A stretch of DNA of 43,203 bases from Meiothermus sp. (GTDB taxonomy: Bacteria > Deinococcota > Deinococci > Deinococcales > Thermaceae), in contig NZ_BPIM01000002.1 of NCBI RefSeq assembly GCF_026004115.1, positions 5,001 through 48,203 on the forward strand, given 5' to 3'. A program made the position numbers and the translations under genes. Of the stretch, positions 8,487 to 15,179 are shown piece after piece; the stretch's first letter is position 1, and every line of letters begins with the position of its first letter. The notes beneath the pieces are model-generated. The model did not search any database. It worked only from the letters and a program-made list of their open reading frames with translations, and was not told where the DNA came from.

Positions 8487-9455
8487 CTAGCGGATGATGC
8501 CCAGTTCGCGGGAGAGGTTGCGGAACTGGTTGACCTGCCGGTCGATGAAGACCTGGAACTCGGCCCCGGTCATGAAGAACTGACCCAGGCTGTTCTGCTC
8601 GCGCACTTTGGCCCACTCCTGGCTGCGCTCCACCTGCCGCAAAGCCCTGGCCCAAAACTCGTAGGCTTCGGTGGGCATATTCTTAGGCACATAGAAGCCG
8701 CGCCAGACCACCCAGTCTACGTTGTAGCCCAGCTCCCGAAGGGTCGGCACGTTGGCATAGGGCGCAGGGAGGCGACGGGGCGACATCATCGCAAGCACCC
8801 GCACCGTACCGGACTCCACCTGGGCCCGAAGCTCCGAAGCATCTCCGGCGAATACCTGGATAAAGCCCCCCAGCAAGGAGGTCAGGGCCTGGCCACCGCC
8901 ATCGAAGGGTACATATTTGATGGAACGCGGCTCAATACCTGCCGCCCGGCCCAGAAGCAACACCTTCATGTGGTCCTGGCCGCCCACCGCGCTGCCCCCG
9001 CCCACCGCTATTTTGGAGGGGTCGGCTTTCCAGGCCGCCACCAGCTCTTGCATGGTTTTCCAGGGCGCGTCGGCCTTGACCGCCACCAGGCCAAAGTCGG
9101 CCGCCACAGCGCCCAGCCAGCGCACATCTCGCTCGGTAAAGCGGCTGAACTGCCCCTGGGCCAGCCGCACCGTGGTGGCCGGGCTGGCCGCCACAATCAG
9201 GTTGGCATCGTTGTTACGCTGAGTAACCACGTTGGCATAAGCCACCCCACCACCACCCCCGGTTAGGTTGGTGGTTTTGATGGGTTGGGACACAATCTTC
9301 AGGTCTTGCATCACCTGGGCCACGCTGCGGCAGGTGAAGTCCCAGCCGCCGCCTGCCCCGGCAGGGGCGATGCACTCGGGGTTGCGCGGGGTGAACTGGG
9401 CCAGCCCCCCTCCAGCAGCCAGCAAAACTACAGCTAAAGTTGCCAATCGCATCAT
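8487..9455 (-). CDS. tctC: Tripartite tricarboxylate transporter substrate-binding protein TctC
   Basis: A 322-aa exported binding protein of the Bug/TctC family. The chosen ATG at 9455 (or the adjacent one at 9452) follows AGGAGG and gives a clean signal peptide (MRLATLAVVLLAAGGGLAQ). The mature N-terminus NPECIAPAGAGGGWDFTCR contains the family's glycine-rich ligand loop. The segment DAPWKTMQELVAAWKADPSKIAVGGG and later GFIQVFAGDASEL are also typical. It captures the substrate outside the membrane and hands it to TctAB. It is first in the transporter operon, behind its own promoter whose -35 box overlaps the gntR stop codon. Confidence 0.93.
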   Translation of the reverse strand: MMRLATLAVVLLAAGGGLAQFTPRNPECIAPAGAGGGWDFTCRSVAQVMQDLKIVSQPIKTTNLTGGGGGVAYANVVTQRNNDANLIVAASPATTVRLAQGQFSRFTERDVRWLGAVAADFGLVAVKADAPWKTMQELVAAWKADPSKIAVGGGSAVGGQDHMKVLLLGRAAGIEPRSIKYVPFDGGGQALTSLLGGFIQVFAGDASELRAQVESGTVRVLAMMSPRRLPAPYANVPTLRELGYNVDWVVWRGFYVPKNMPTEAYEFWARALRQVERSQEWAKVREQNSLGQFFMTGAEFQVFIDRQVNQFRNLSRELGIIR

Positions 9456-9484
9456 GGTTCCTCCTATCTCCAACAGGCAAAAAT

Positions 9485-9532
9485 CGCCCAAGGTATAGCG
9501 TGTCATTGATTCTATCCGGCCCACCTTGGGCG
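9485..9532. repeat. Perfect 10-bp inverted repeat bracketing the tctC promoter
   Basis: CGCCCAAGGT (9485-9494) and ACCTTGGGCG (9523-9532) are exact inverted copies 28 bp apart. One arm lies in the -35/spacer region and the other just after the predicted start, with the -10 box between. On transcripts reading through from gntR the arms could pair, and the second arm is followed by ATTTTT. It may be an operator pair, a read-through terminator, or both. Confidence 0.6.
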
Positions 9533-9536
9533 TCAA
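9509..9536 (-). promoter_or_regulatory. tctCBA promoter
   Basis: TTGACG (9536 to 9531), a 16-bp spacer and TAGAAT (9514 to 9509) point at tctC. The -35 box shares bases with the gntR stop codon TGA. Predicted start near 9502, giving a leader of about 47 nt that carries AGGAGG. Confidence 0.75.
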
Positions 9537-10180
9537 GATGAGCGTACGCCCAGCAAAATGGAGCCCTCGAGGCTTTCTAATAAGGCCTCCCGGGAACGCT
9601 CGAGGTGCCTCTGCAAAAAGGCTGCTGCCGCCTCGGCCTGCCCCTGCTGCAGCAGTTCGATCAAGTGCAGGTGGTCGCTCAGGGCCTGGTCGGCCCCCTG
9701 GGGGCGGGTAATTTCCAGGTAGCGGGCCCGGTAGATGCGTTGCAAAACCTGGGCCAGCGAGGCCACCACAAAGCGGTTGCCGGTAAGCTTGGCCAGGGCC
9801 AGGTGGAAATCGGTGGCTTTTTCCAGTTCGATCTCGGGGTCGAGGTCGGCTTCTACCGAGGCCAGCAGTTCCCGAAGCTGGCGGGCGTTGGGCCGGCGCG
9901 AGGCAGCCACCCGCACCACGTAGGTCTCGAGCCAGGTACGAAACTCAAAAGCCTCCTCGAGTTCCGCCAGATCCAGGGGGGCTACGGTGTAGACCCGGCC
10001 CGTGCGCTGTACCAGCCCCTCACGGAAAAGCTGTTGAATGGCGGCCCGGATGGGGGTTCGGGAAACCGCCAGCAGTTCTTCCAGTTTGCGCTCAACCAGG
10101 GGCTCGCCAGGCCTCAGTTCCAGCGACAAAATCATCCGGCGCAGGCGGCGGTAAGCCTCTTCGGTTTGCGGAGCCAGCAT
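9533..10180 (-). CDS. GntR-family (FCD/FadR-type) transcriptional regulator
   Basis: A 215-aa regulator. Residues about 5-70 form a winged helix-turn-helix with the typical GntR sequence LEELLAVSRTPIRAAIQQLFREGLVQR. Residues about 75-205 are the all-helical FCD ligand domain, which in relatives binds organic acids through a metal site. It sits directly upstream of tctCBA on the same strand, so it most likely controls uptake of the transported carboxylate. Its promoter spacer carries TGGTATACCA, which fits the FCD-type operator core GT-N2-AC, so autoregulation is likely. The ATG lies 8 nt from the -10 box with no ribosome site. The ligand is unknown. Confidence 0.92.
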   Translation of the reverse strand: MLAPQTEEAYRRLRRMILSLELRPGEPLVERKLEELLAVSRTPIRAAIQQLFREGLVQRTGRVYTVAPLDLAELEEAFEFRTWLETYVVRVAASRRPNARQLRELLASVEADLDPEIELEKATDFHLALAKLTGNRFVVASLAQVLQRIYRARYLEITRPQGADQALSDHLHLIELLQQGQAEAAAAFLQRHLERSREALLESLEGSILLGVRSS

Positions 10181-10188
10181 GGAAGGAT

Positions 10189-10217
10189 ATGCTACCCTTT
10201 TTGGTATACCAGCTCAA
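10189..10217 (-). promoter_or_regulatory. gntR promoter with GntR operator
   Basis: TTGAGC (10217 to 10212), a 17-bp spacer and TAGCAT (10194 to 10189) lie 8 nt before the ATG. The palindrome TGGTATACCA (10202-10211) abuts the -35 box inside the spacer. It matches the known FadR/FCD half-site core GTAxTAC-like pattern, so the GntR protein could block its own promoter. Confidence 0.78.
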
Positions 10218-10364
10218 CTCGAGGTTCAGGAAAAGGTGCAAACCTTTCGCCGATGGCAGGAAAAAAACGTCTGCAGTCAATGGTCTATGGCCGATGGGGT
10301 TTGTCGGACTGCAAACGTGGCCCTTGAAGCCCTAAACCTTTGACCCGGGGCGCCAGCACACCTA
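10218..10364. other. Non-coding stretch left of repeat copy A
   Basis: No gene is seen. It holds an inverted pair TGCAGTC / GACTGCA (10272-10278, 10307-10313) and nothing else I can name. Together with repeat copy A it makes a 425-bp gap between gntR and the sulfur amino acid enzyme gene. Confidence 0.4.
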
Positions 10365-10561
10365 ATACCGGATTCAAAAAGACAGTTTACAAAACCAAAA
10401 ACACCAGAGGCTGTCTTTTTGAATCCTAGAGCACACCTCTCCCTGTCGGTCGGCGAAAAAAGCCTCACCCTTCCAAGGGGCGGTATCGCCCTCCGCTACG
10501 CGGATAACTTCGGTCGGGTTAGTTCGTCACCAAAGGGTGACGAACTAACCGAATCTGGTAT
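10365..10561 (+). repeat. Structured dispersed repeat, copy A
   Basis: A 197-bp element with near-perfect inverted ends (ATACCGGATTC and GAATCTGGTAT, one mismatch in 11). In order it has a 16-bp hairpin stem (10370-10385 with 10411-10426), a linker, a 41-bp core identical in the second copy (about 10473-10513) holding two small hairpins, and a terminal 15-bp perfect hairpin (10517-10531 with 10536-10550, loop AAAG). Copy B lies in inverse orientation at 12385-12582. No open frame explains it. It looks like a MITE-type element or a structured RNA. Confidence 0.9.
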
Positions 10562-10605
10562 AAAAACCGGCGTCTCGCCACAAATACTCATCCCTGGAGC
10601 AAAGG

Positions 10606-11790
10606 CTACCTCGAGGCCGCCGTAGCCCGCGTTACCTGGGCAAGGGCTTGCTCGAGGTCGGCAATTAAATCCTCGGGGTCCTCGATGCCTACCGAAAGGC
10701 GCACCAGCGCATCGCTGACGCCGTGGGCAGCCCGAATCTCGGGCGGCAGAAGCTGGTGAGTGGTGGAGGCCGGGTGGGTGGCCAGCGACTCCACATCGCC
10801 CAGGCTTACGGCCTGGGTGAAAAGCTTCAGGCTATCCAGGAAAATGGCCGCCGCCTGTTTGGATTCCAGCTCAATGGAGACCAGCCCCCCAAAGCCCCGC
10901 ATCTGCCGCCGGGCCGTCTCGTGGCCGGGGTGGGAGGGCAGGCCGGGGTAATAGACCCGCCGCACGGCAGGGTGCCGGGAGAGGTATTCGGCTACCTGAT
11001 TTGCACCCGCGCAGTGGGCCTCCATGCGCAGGGGCAGGGTCTTGAGGCCCCGCAGCATCAGGTAGCCCTCGAAGGCCCCCAAGGTACCGCCGATATGCCG
11101 CAGCCCCTCGGCCCGCACTGCCTCCATGGGCTCCCTGGGGCCGGCCAGCACCCCTGCCAGGCAGTCGCCGTGGCCGCCCAGGTATTTGGTGGCCGAGTGC
11201 AGCACCAGGTCAATACCGTGCTGCAGGGGGCGGGTCAGGTAGGGGGTGGCAAAGGTGTTATCCACCACCGTCAGCACTCCTCTTGCGCGGGCAAGCTGGG
11301 CCACCGCCGCTAGGTCGTAGATGCGCAGGGTGGGATTGGTGGGGGTCTCGAGGTAGATCAGCCGGGTGGCAGGCGAAAGGACCTGGGGCAGGTTCTCCAC
11401 ACTCCCCGCGTCGGTTACCCGCACCCCAAATTTGGTCAGGGTCTCCAGAAAGTAGCCCTCGGTGCCGCCGTACAGAGGGGCCAGATACACGATTTCGTCG
11501 CCGGGGGCCAGCAGGGTGTTGCACAGCGCGCTGATGGCGGCCATTCCGCTGGCAAAGGCCACTGCATCTTCGGCCCCCTCGAGGCTGGCCAGCTTCTCCT
11601 CGAAGGCCCGCACGGTGGGGTTACCGACGCGCCCGTAGATATAGCCCGCCTCCTCCCCGGCAAAAAGCCGCTCTCCCCTGGCAAACGAACCATAGGCGAA
11701 GGTAGAGGTGCTGTAGATGGGCACCACATGGGCTCCGGTCATGGGGTCGGGGTGGTGTCCGGCGTGCACGGCCTGGGTTCTGATTTTCAT
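10606..11790 (-). CDS. PLP-dependent Cys/Met metabolism enzyme (methionine gamma-lyase / cystathionine gamma-synthase type)
   Basis: A 394-aa enzyme of the gamma family of PLP enzymes. Visible residues are the phosphate-binding YGR (52-54) followed by GNPT, the substrate-face LYGGT (106-110), DNTFATPYL (177-185) and the PLP lysine in SATKYLGGHGD (Lys202). Methionine gamma-lyases usually carry Cys in the position of the second Gly of YGGT, so the exact reaction (gamma-lyase, cystathionine synthase or sulfhydrylase) is open. The second ATG (11790) is preferred because GAGGT sits 6 nt before it. The divergent Lrp-type regulator next door suggests induction by an amino acid and a catabolic role, which is inference. 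Both genes lie between two inverted structured repeats. Confidence 0.88.
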   Translation of the reverse strand: MKIRTQAVHAGHHPDPMTGAHVVPIYSTSTFAYGSFARGERLFAGEEAGYIYGRVGNPTVRAFEEKLASLEGAEDAVAFASGMAAISALCNTLLAPGDEIVYLAPLYGGTEGYFLETLTKFGVRVTDAGSVENLPQVLSPATRLIYLETPTNPTLRIYDLAAVAQLARARGVLTVVDNTFATPYLTRPLQHGIDLVLHSATKYLGGHGDCLAGVLAGPREPMEAVRAEGLRHIGGTLGAFEGYLMLRGLKTLPLRMEAHCAGANQVAEYLSRHPAVRRVYYPGLPSHPGHETARRQMRGFGGLVSIELESKQAAAIFLDSLKLFTQAVSLGDVESLATHPASTTHQLLPPEIRAAHGVSDALVRLSVGIEDPEDLIADLEQALAQVTRATAASR

Positions 11791-11872
11791 AAGCATACCT
11801 CGGATTTACTTTTAGCGTAGCACCATTTGGACGGCAAAAGTTTGCGATAACGCCCGATTTTTCGCTCTTTGA

Positions 11873-11887
11873 TGCAATCAAATTGCA
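11873..11887. promoter_or_regulatory. Candidate Lrp/AsnC operator
   Basis: TGCAAT-CAA-ATTGCA is a perfect 15-bp palindrome in the 122-bp divergent region, 26 bp before the regulator start. Size and position suit an Lrp/AsnC dimer site that could serve both genes. Confidence 0.6.
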
Positions 11888-11912
11888 CAAAATGCTAAGA
11901 TGGAGCAATCTC

Positions 11913-12380
11913 ATGGCAACTATTGAACTGGACAAAAAAGACCGCAAAATTTTGAGCATCCTCCAGCGCCAGGCCCACATCCCCAACAGCGAACTCGCCG
12001 AGCAGGTTCACCTTTCCCCCTCAACCTGCCTGCGCCGGGTTCGGCGACTGGAGGAACTGGGGGTGATTCGGGGCTATGTGGCCCTCCTGGACAAGGACAA
12101 AATCGGCCGCAGCCTGTGCGTATTTGTGCGGGTCAAGCTCGACCACAAAAGCCGCGCCGATGTGGAGCGTTTTGAGCAGGAGGTGCTTAAATACCCCGAG
12201 GTCACCGAATGCCACGTGGTGATGGGCGAGGACGACTTTTTGCTCAAGATTATGGTGGCCGACCTGAACGAGTTTCAGAAATTTTTACTGGATCACCTCA
12301 CCGCCATTCCGGGCCTGAGCACGGTAATCTCCTCGGCGGTGCTGCGGCAGGTTAAGAGCACCACCGAGTTGCCAGTGTGA
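11913..12380 (+). CDS. Lrp/AsnC-family transcriptional regulator
   Basis: A 155-aa protein with the full Lrp/AsnC layout: an N-terminal helix-turn-helix (about 5-65, LDKKDRKILSILQRQAHIPNSELAEQVHLSPSTCLRRVRRLE) and a C-terminal RAM ligand and oligomerisation domain (about 70-150, with VTECHVVMGEDDFLLKI). The ATG at 11913 has GGAG 7 nt upstream; a TTG in frame further upstream lies inside the palindrome and is unlikely. It is transcribed away from the sulfur amino acid enzyme gene and probably controls it, with methionine, cysteine or a relative as likely ligand (inference from position). Its stop is 4 nt from repeat copy B. Confidence 0.92.
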   Translation: MATIELDKKDRKILSILQRQAHIPNSELAEQVHLSPSTCLRRVRRLEELGVIRGYVALLDKDKIGRSLCVFVRVKLDHKSRADVERFEQEVLKYPEVTECHVVMGEDDFLLKIMVADLNEFQKFLLDHLTAIPGLSTVISSAVLRQVKSTTELPV

Positions 12381-12384
12381 ACAC

Positions 12385-12582
12385 ATACCAGGTGCGGTTG
12401 ATTCGTTACCGAACGGTAACGAATCAACAGGGCCGAAGTTATCCGCGTAGCGGAGGGCGATACCGCCCCTTGGAAAGGGAGATGCTTTTTTCGCCGACCG
12501 TTCGGGAGGGGTGTGCTCCAGGATTCAAAAAGACGACCTTTGGGGTTTTTGGTTTCCTAGCCAGTCTTTTTGAATCCGGTAT
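12385..12582 (-). repeat. Structured dispersed repeat, copy B (inverted)
   Basis: A 198-bp inverted copy of the element at 10365-10561. In its own orientation it starts ATACCGGATTC and ends CACCTGGTAT. The first hairpin stem is 14 bp (12521-12534 with 12564-12577). The terminal hairpin stem is 14 bp (12397-12410 with 12415-12428) and differs from copy A at three positions, each compensated in the opposite arm. Its left end follows the asnC stop by 4 nt and its right end touches the hisZ stop codon, so it fills the whole convergent intergenic space. Confidence 0.9.
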
Positions 12583-13688
12583 TACCCGATGGGCTCGAGC
12601 CGCCCCTCTACCGCCAGCCAGCGGATTCCTTTTTCCAAAGCGTACTCCTTCAGGTCGCGCAGGTTGGCTGTCCAGGCCAGTTCTACCCGCTTGCCCTCCG
12701 AGCGCAGCTTTCGGGCCAGAGCCCGATCCAGCGCCAGTACCTCTGGCGGGACCTCGGACAACGGCAGGCGTAGCGCCTCCATGACCCGCTCGAGCCCCAG
12801 AGCAAAGCCCGCCGCATAAGGCAGCAAAGCCCCATCGTAGCGGCCCCCGCCCAGCAGGGGCAGGCCAAAGTCGGGGGTGTAGGCCTGGAAGTTGAGGCCG
12901 GTGTAGAAGGTCAGGAGCCGGGCCCGGCCAAGGTCAAGAAGCAACGGTACTTCGGGCAGCAGGGCCAGGACGGCCTCGAGCCAGTCCAGGTCGGCCTGGG
13001 CTTTGCCCGAGAGGGGCAGCCTGCGGGCTTCTTCCAGCACCTCCCGCCCGCCGTACAGGTCGGGCAGGGCCAGCAGGGCCTTTTGCAAGCTGGGGTGTAC
13101 CAGATAGTCCTTCAGCAAGGACTCCAGCTCAGGGCTGTTCTTGCGGTGGATGGCCTGGCGCAAGCGCTCCTTTTTTTCTTCGGGCAAGCCCGTGGCGTCC
13201 AGCAAATCCCGCACCAGGGCGGGCAGCCCCACCTCGATCTTAGCCTCGGGGAAGCCAATGAGTTGCAAAGCTTCCCAGGCCAGCTCGAGCACCTCGGCGT
13301 CGGCCTGGGGGCTGCTCACCCCCACCAGCTCGGCCCCCACCTGGCTAAACTCGCGGCTGCGCCCCAGTTCGGCGTTGGCCTCGCGCAGCCAGAGGGTTCC
13401 GGCATACTGCATGCGCACCGGCTGGCCCGACACCAACCGCCCGTTGCTACGCAGAAGCCCTGCTACCGCGGTGGTAAACTCCGAGCGCAAAGCCAGTACC
13501 TCGCCGGTTTTGTCTACGAGCTTGAAAGCGCGCTCGGCCAGGGTGTGTTGTGGGTCGTAGATTTCCAGTGAGGGCAGCTCTACCGGCTCGTACCCCCAGC
13601 CATACAAGAGCCCTGCCAGCCGCTCCAGCAGTTCGCGGCGCTGGCGGGCCTCGGGGGGCAGAAAGTAGCGGGTGCCTTCGGGAATCAT
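12582..13688 (-). CDS. hisZ: ATP phosphoribosyltransferase regulatory subunit HisZ
   Basis: A 368-aa class II histidyl-tRNA synthetase paralogue. HisZ assembles with the short HisG to make active ATP phosphoribosyltransferase, the first step of histidine synthesis. The HisRS-like fold shows in [14 protein letters not shown] (motif 1 region), [14 protein letters not shown], motif 2-like [15 protein letters not shown] and the motif 3-like [23 protein letters not shown] near residue 290. The anticodon-binding domain of true HisRS is absent or much shortened, which separates HisZ from HisRS. The ATG at 13688 matches the start expected for the family; the frame continues 9 codons upstream. hisG is not in the window. 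It is 44 nt behind the cyclophilin gene. Confidence 0.88.
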   Translation of the reverse strand: MIPEGTRYFLPPEARQRRELLERLAGLLYGWGYEPVELPSLEIYDPQHTLAERAFKLVDKTGEVLALRSEFTTAVAGLLRSNGRLVSGQPVRMQYAGTLWLREANAELGRSREFSQVGAELVGVSSPQADAEVLELAWEALQLIGFPEAKIEVGLPALVRDLLDATGLPEEKKERLRQAIHRKNSPELESLLKDYLVHPSLQKALLALPDLYGGREVLEEARRLPLSGKAQADLDWLEAVLALLPEVPLLLDLGRARLLTFYTGLNFQAYTPDFGLPLLGGGRYDGALLPYAAGFALGLERVMEALRLPLSEVPPEVLALDRALARKLRSEGKRVELAWTANLRDLKEYALEKGIRWLAVEGRLEPIG

Positions 13689-13732
13689 GCAGGTACCGGA
13701 TAGCCCAAAAGCCATCGGCTCGGAGCTAAAGC

Positions 13733-14380
13733 CTATTTGCTCTTCGCAAATATCTTCACCGACAAAATCTTGTCGCGTTCCCGGCGGGCCTGGGGGCCTT
13801 CGGTGGGGTTGATATTTTCCACCACATCCATTCCCTGTACCACCTGCCCAAAAATGGTGTACTGCTGGTTGAGGTTGGGGGTGGGGCCGTAGGTGATGAA
13901 GAACTGGCTGCCGTTGGAGTTTGGATCCATGGTGCGGGCCATACCCAGCACGCCTTTTTTGTCGTAGTTGAGCTTGGGGGTCACTTCCAGCCCAAACTGG
14001 TAGCCGGGGCCGCCCATGCCGGTGCCGGTGGGGTCGCCGGTCTGGGCCACAAACCCCGGAATGACCCGGTGAAACACAATGCCCTCAAAGTATCGGTGGA
14101 GGGCCAAAAATACAAACGAGTTGACCGTGTTGGGCGCTTCTGTTTCATATAAATCTATACCGATTTTTCCCTTGCTGGTTTCAATTTCGGCGTAGTAGTC
14201 GAATTTGGCAGGGTCAATCACCTGCTCGGCTTTAGCAAACTTGGTCACGGGCTTGTCGGACTTGTAGGGCAGGGCTTCCATGTTTCCTCCAAAACTGCGG
14301 TCTGCTCCACTCCCCTGCCACAAGAAAAAGGCGGCAGCGGCCAGGGCCACCAGAACGGCAACGATCAAAGCAACGCGCAT
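13733..14380 (-). CDS. Membrane-anchored peptidyl-prolyl cis-trans isomerase, cyclophilin type
   Basis: A 215-aa protein with one N-terminal hydrophobic segment (residues 3-21) and a cyclophilin domain (about 63-212). Key motifs are [15 protein letters not shown] with the catalytic Arg, [11 protein letters not shown] and [26 protein letters not shown]. The enzyme speeds proline isomerisation during folding and, given the anchor, acts on the outer face of the cytoplasmic membrane. TAAACT lies 7 nt before the ATG with no ribosome site. It sits between dcd and hisZ on the same strand. Confidence 0.93.
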   Translation of the reverse strand: MRVALIVAVLVALAAAAFFLWQGSGADRSFGGNMEALPYKSDKPVTKFAKAEQVIDPAKFDYYAEIETSKGKIGIDLYETEAPNTVNSFVFLALHRYFEGIVFHRVIPGFVAQTGDPTGTGMGGPGYQFGLEVTPKLNYDKKGVLGMARTMDPNSNGSQFFITYGPTPNLNQQYTIFGQVVQGMDVVENINPTEGPQARRERDKILSVKIFAKSK

Positions 14381-14387
14381 CTGGAAC

Positions 14388-14393
14388 AGTTTA
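14388..14393 (-). promoter_or_regulatory. -10 box of the cyclophilin gene
   Basis: TAAACT on the minus strand ends 7 nt before the ATG at 14380. No consensus -35 box seen. Confidence 0.45.
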
Positions 14394-14492
14394 CTTACCC
14401 AGATGAGAACACGCCAGAAGGGTTCAGGGCCAGGTGTCGAGGGCAGTGAAGGTTTTGCTTTTCGGGGTTGAGCCTTCAGCTTTGGGCTTCAC

Positions 14493-15041
14493 TCAAATCC
14501 TGGGCAGGGTAATGCCCTGCTGGCCCTGGTATTTGCCCTTGCGGTCGCTGTAGGTTACCTCCGGGCGCTCCCCCTCGAAGAACACCAGTTGCACCACGCC
14601 CTCCCCGGCATACATCTTGGCCGGCAGGGGGGTGGTGTTGGAGAACTCGAGGGTCACATGCCCCTCCCAGCCTGGCTCCAGGGGGGTGATGTTGGCCACG
14701 ATGCCCACCCGGGCGTAGGTGCTTTTGCCGATGGCGATGGCCAGAACGTTATCGGGCATGCGGATATATTCCATGCTGCGGGCCAGCACAAAGGAATTGG
14801 GTGGGATGATCACCTCGTCGCCTTCGTAGTCCACAAAGCTCTTGGGATCCAGGCCTTTGGGGTCGGCAATGGTGTGAAACACGTTGGCGAAAATTTTCCA
14901 CTCGCGGGCCGCCCGCAGGTCATAGCCGAAGCTCGAGAGCCCGTAGCTGATCACCCCATCGCGCACCAGGCGCTCCTCGAAGGGCTCAATCATGCCTTGC
15001 TTGGCTTTTTCACGTATCCACCAGTCGGGCTTAACACTCAT
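14493..15041 (-). CDS. dcd: dCTP deaminase
   Basis: A 182-aa trimeric nucleotide deaminase family member. It converts dCTP to dUTP (or, in bifunctional forms, straight to dUMP) to feed thymidylate synthesis. Family motifs are [13 protein letters not shown] (31-43), GKSTYARVG (105-113), [14 protein letters not shown] with catalytic Glu132, and the C-terminal [14 protein letters not shown] lid. Start at the ATG at 15041 agrees with the family N-terminus ([10 protein letters not shown]) and with a TATAGT box 7 nt upstream. Dcd and the bifunctional deaminase-dUTPase are hard to tell apart from sequence alone. Confidence 0.95.
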   Translation of the reverse strand: MSVKPDWWIREKAKQGMIEPFEERLVRDGVISYGLSSFGYDLRAAREWKIFANVFHTIADPKGLDPKSFVDYEGDEVIIPPNSFVLARSMEYIRMPDNVLAIAIGKSTYARVGIVANITPLEPGWEGHVTLEFSNTTPLPAKMYAGEGVVQLVFFEGERPEVTYSDRKGKYQGQQGITLPRI

Positions 15042-15048
15042 GCCCCAC

Positions 15049-15054
15049 ACTATA
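15049..15054 (-). promoter_or_regulatory. -10 box of dcd
   Basis: TATAGT ends 7 nt before the dcd ATG, and there is no Shine-Dalgarno. One of the better leaderless-type boxes in the window. Confidence 0.55.
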
Positions 15055-15167
15055 CAAGCCCCAAACGCTGAAGGCATGCCCCATCACGCTTATCGTGGAG
15101 GCCCCATTGTTGTACCCGCATGAGTAATAGCCAGGCCATTTTCACAACCAGGCTTCATCCGGCGGTC

Positions 15168-15173
15168 TAAACT
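15168..15173 (+). promoter_or_regulatory. -10 box of the lipoprotein gene
   Basis: TAAACT ends 6 nt before the ATG at 15180; no ribosome site lies between. Confidence 0.45.
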
Positions 15174-15179
15174 GGACTC

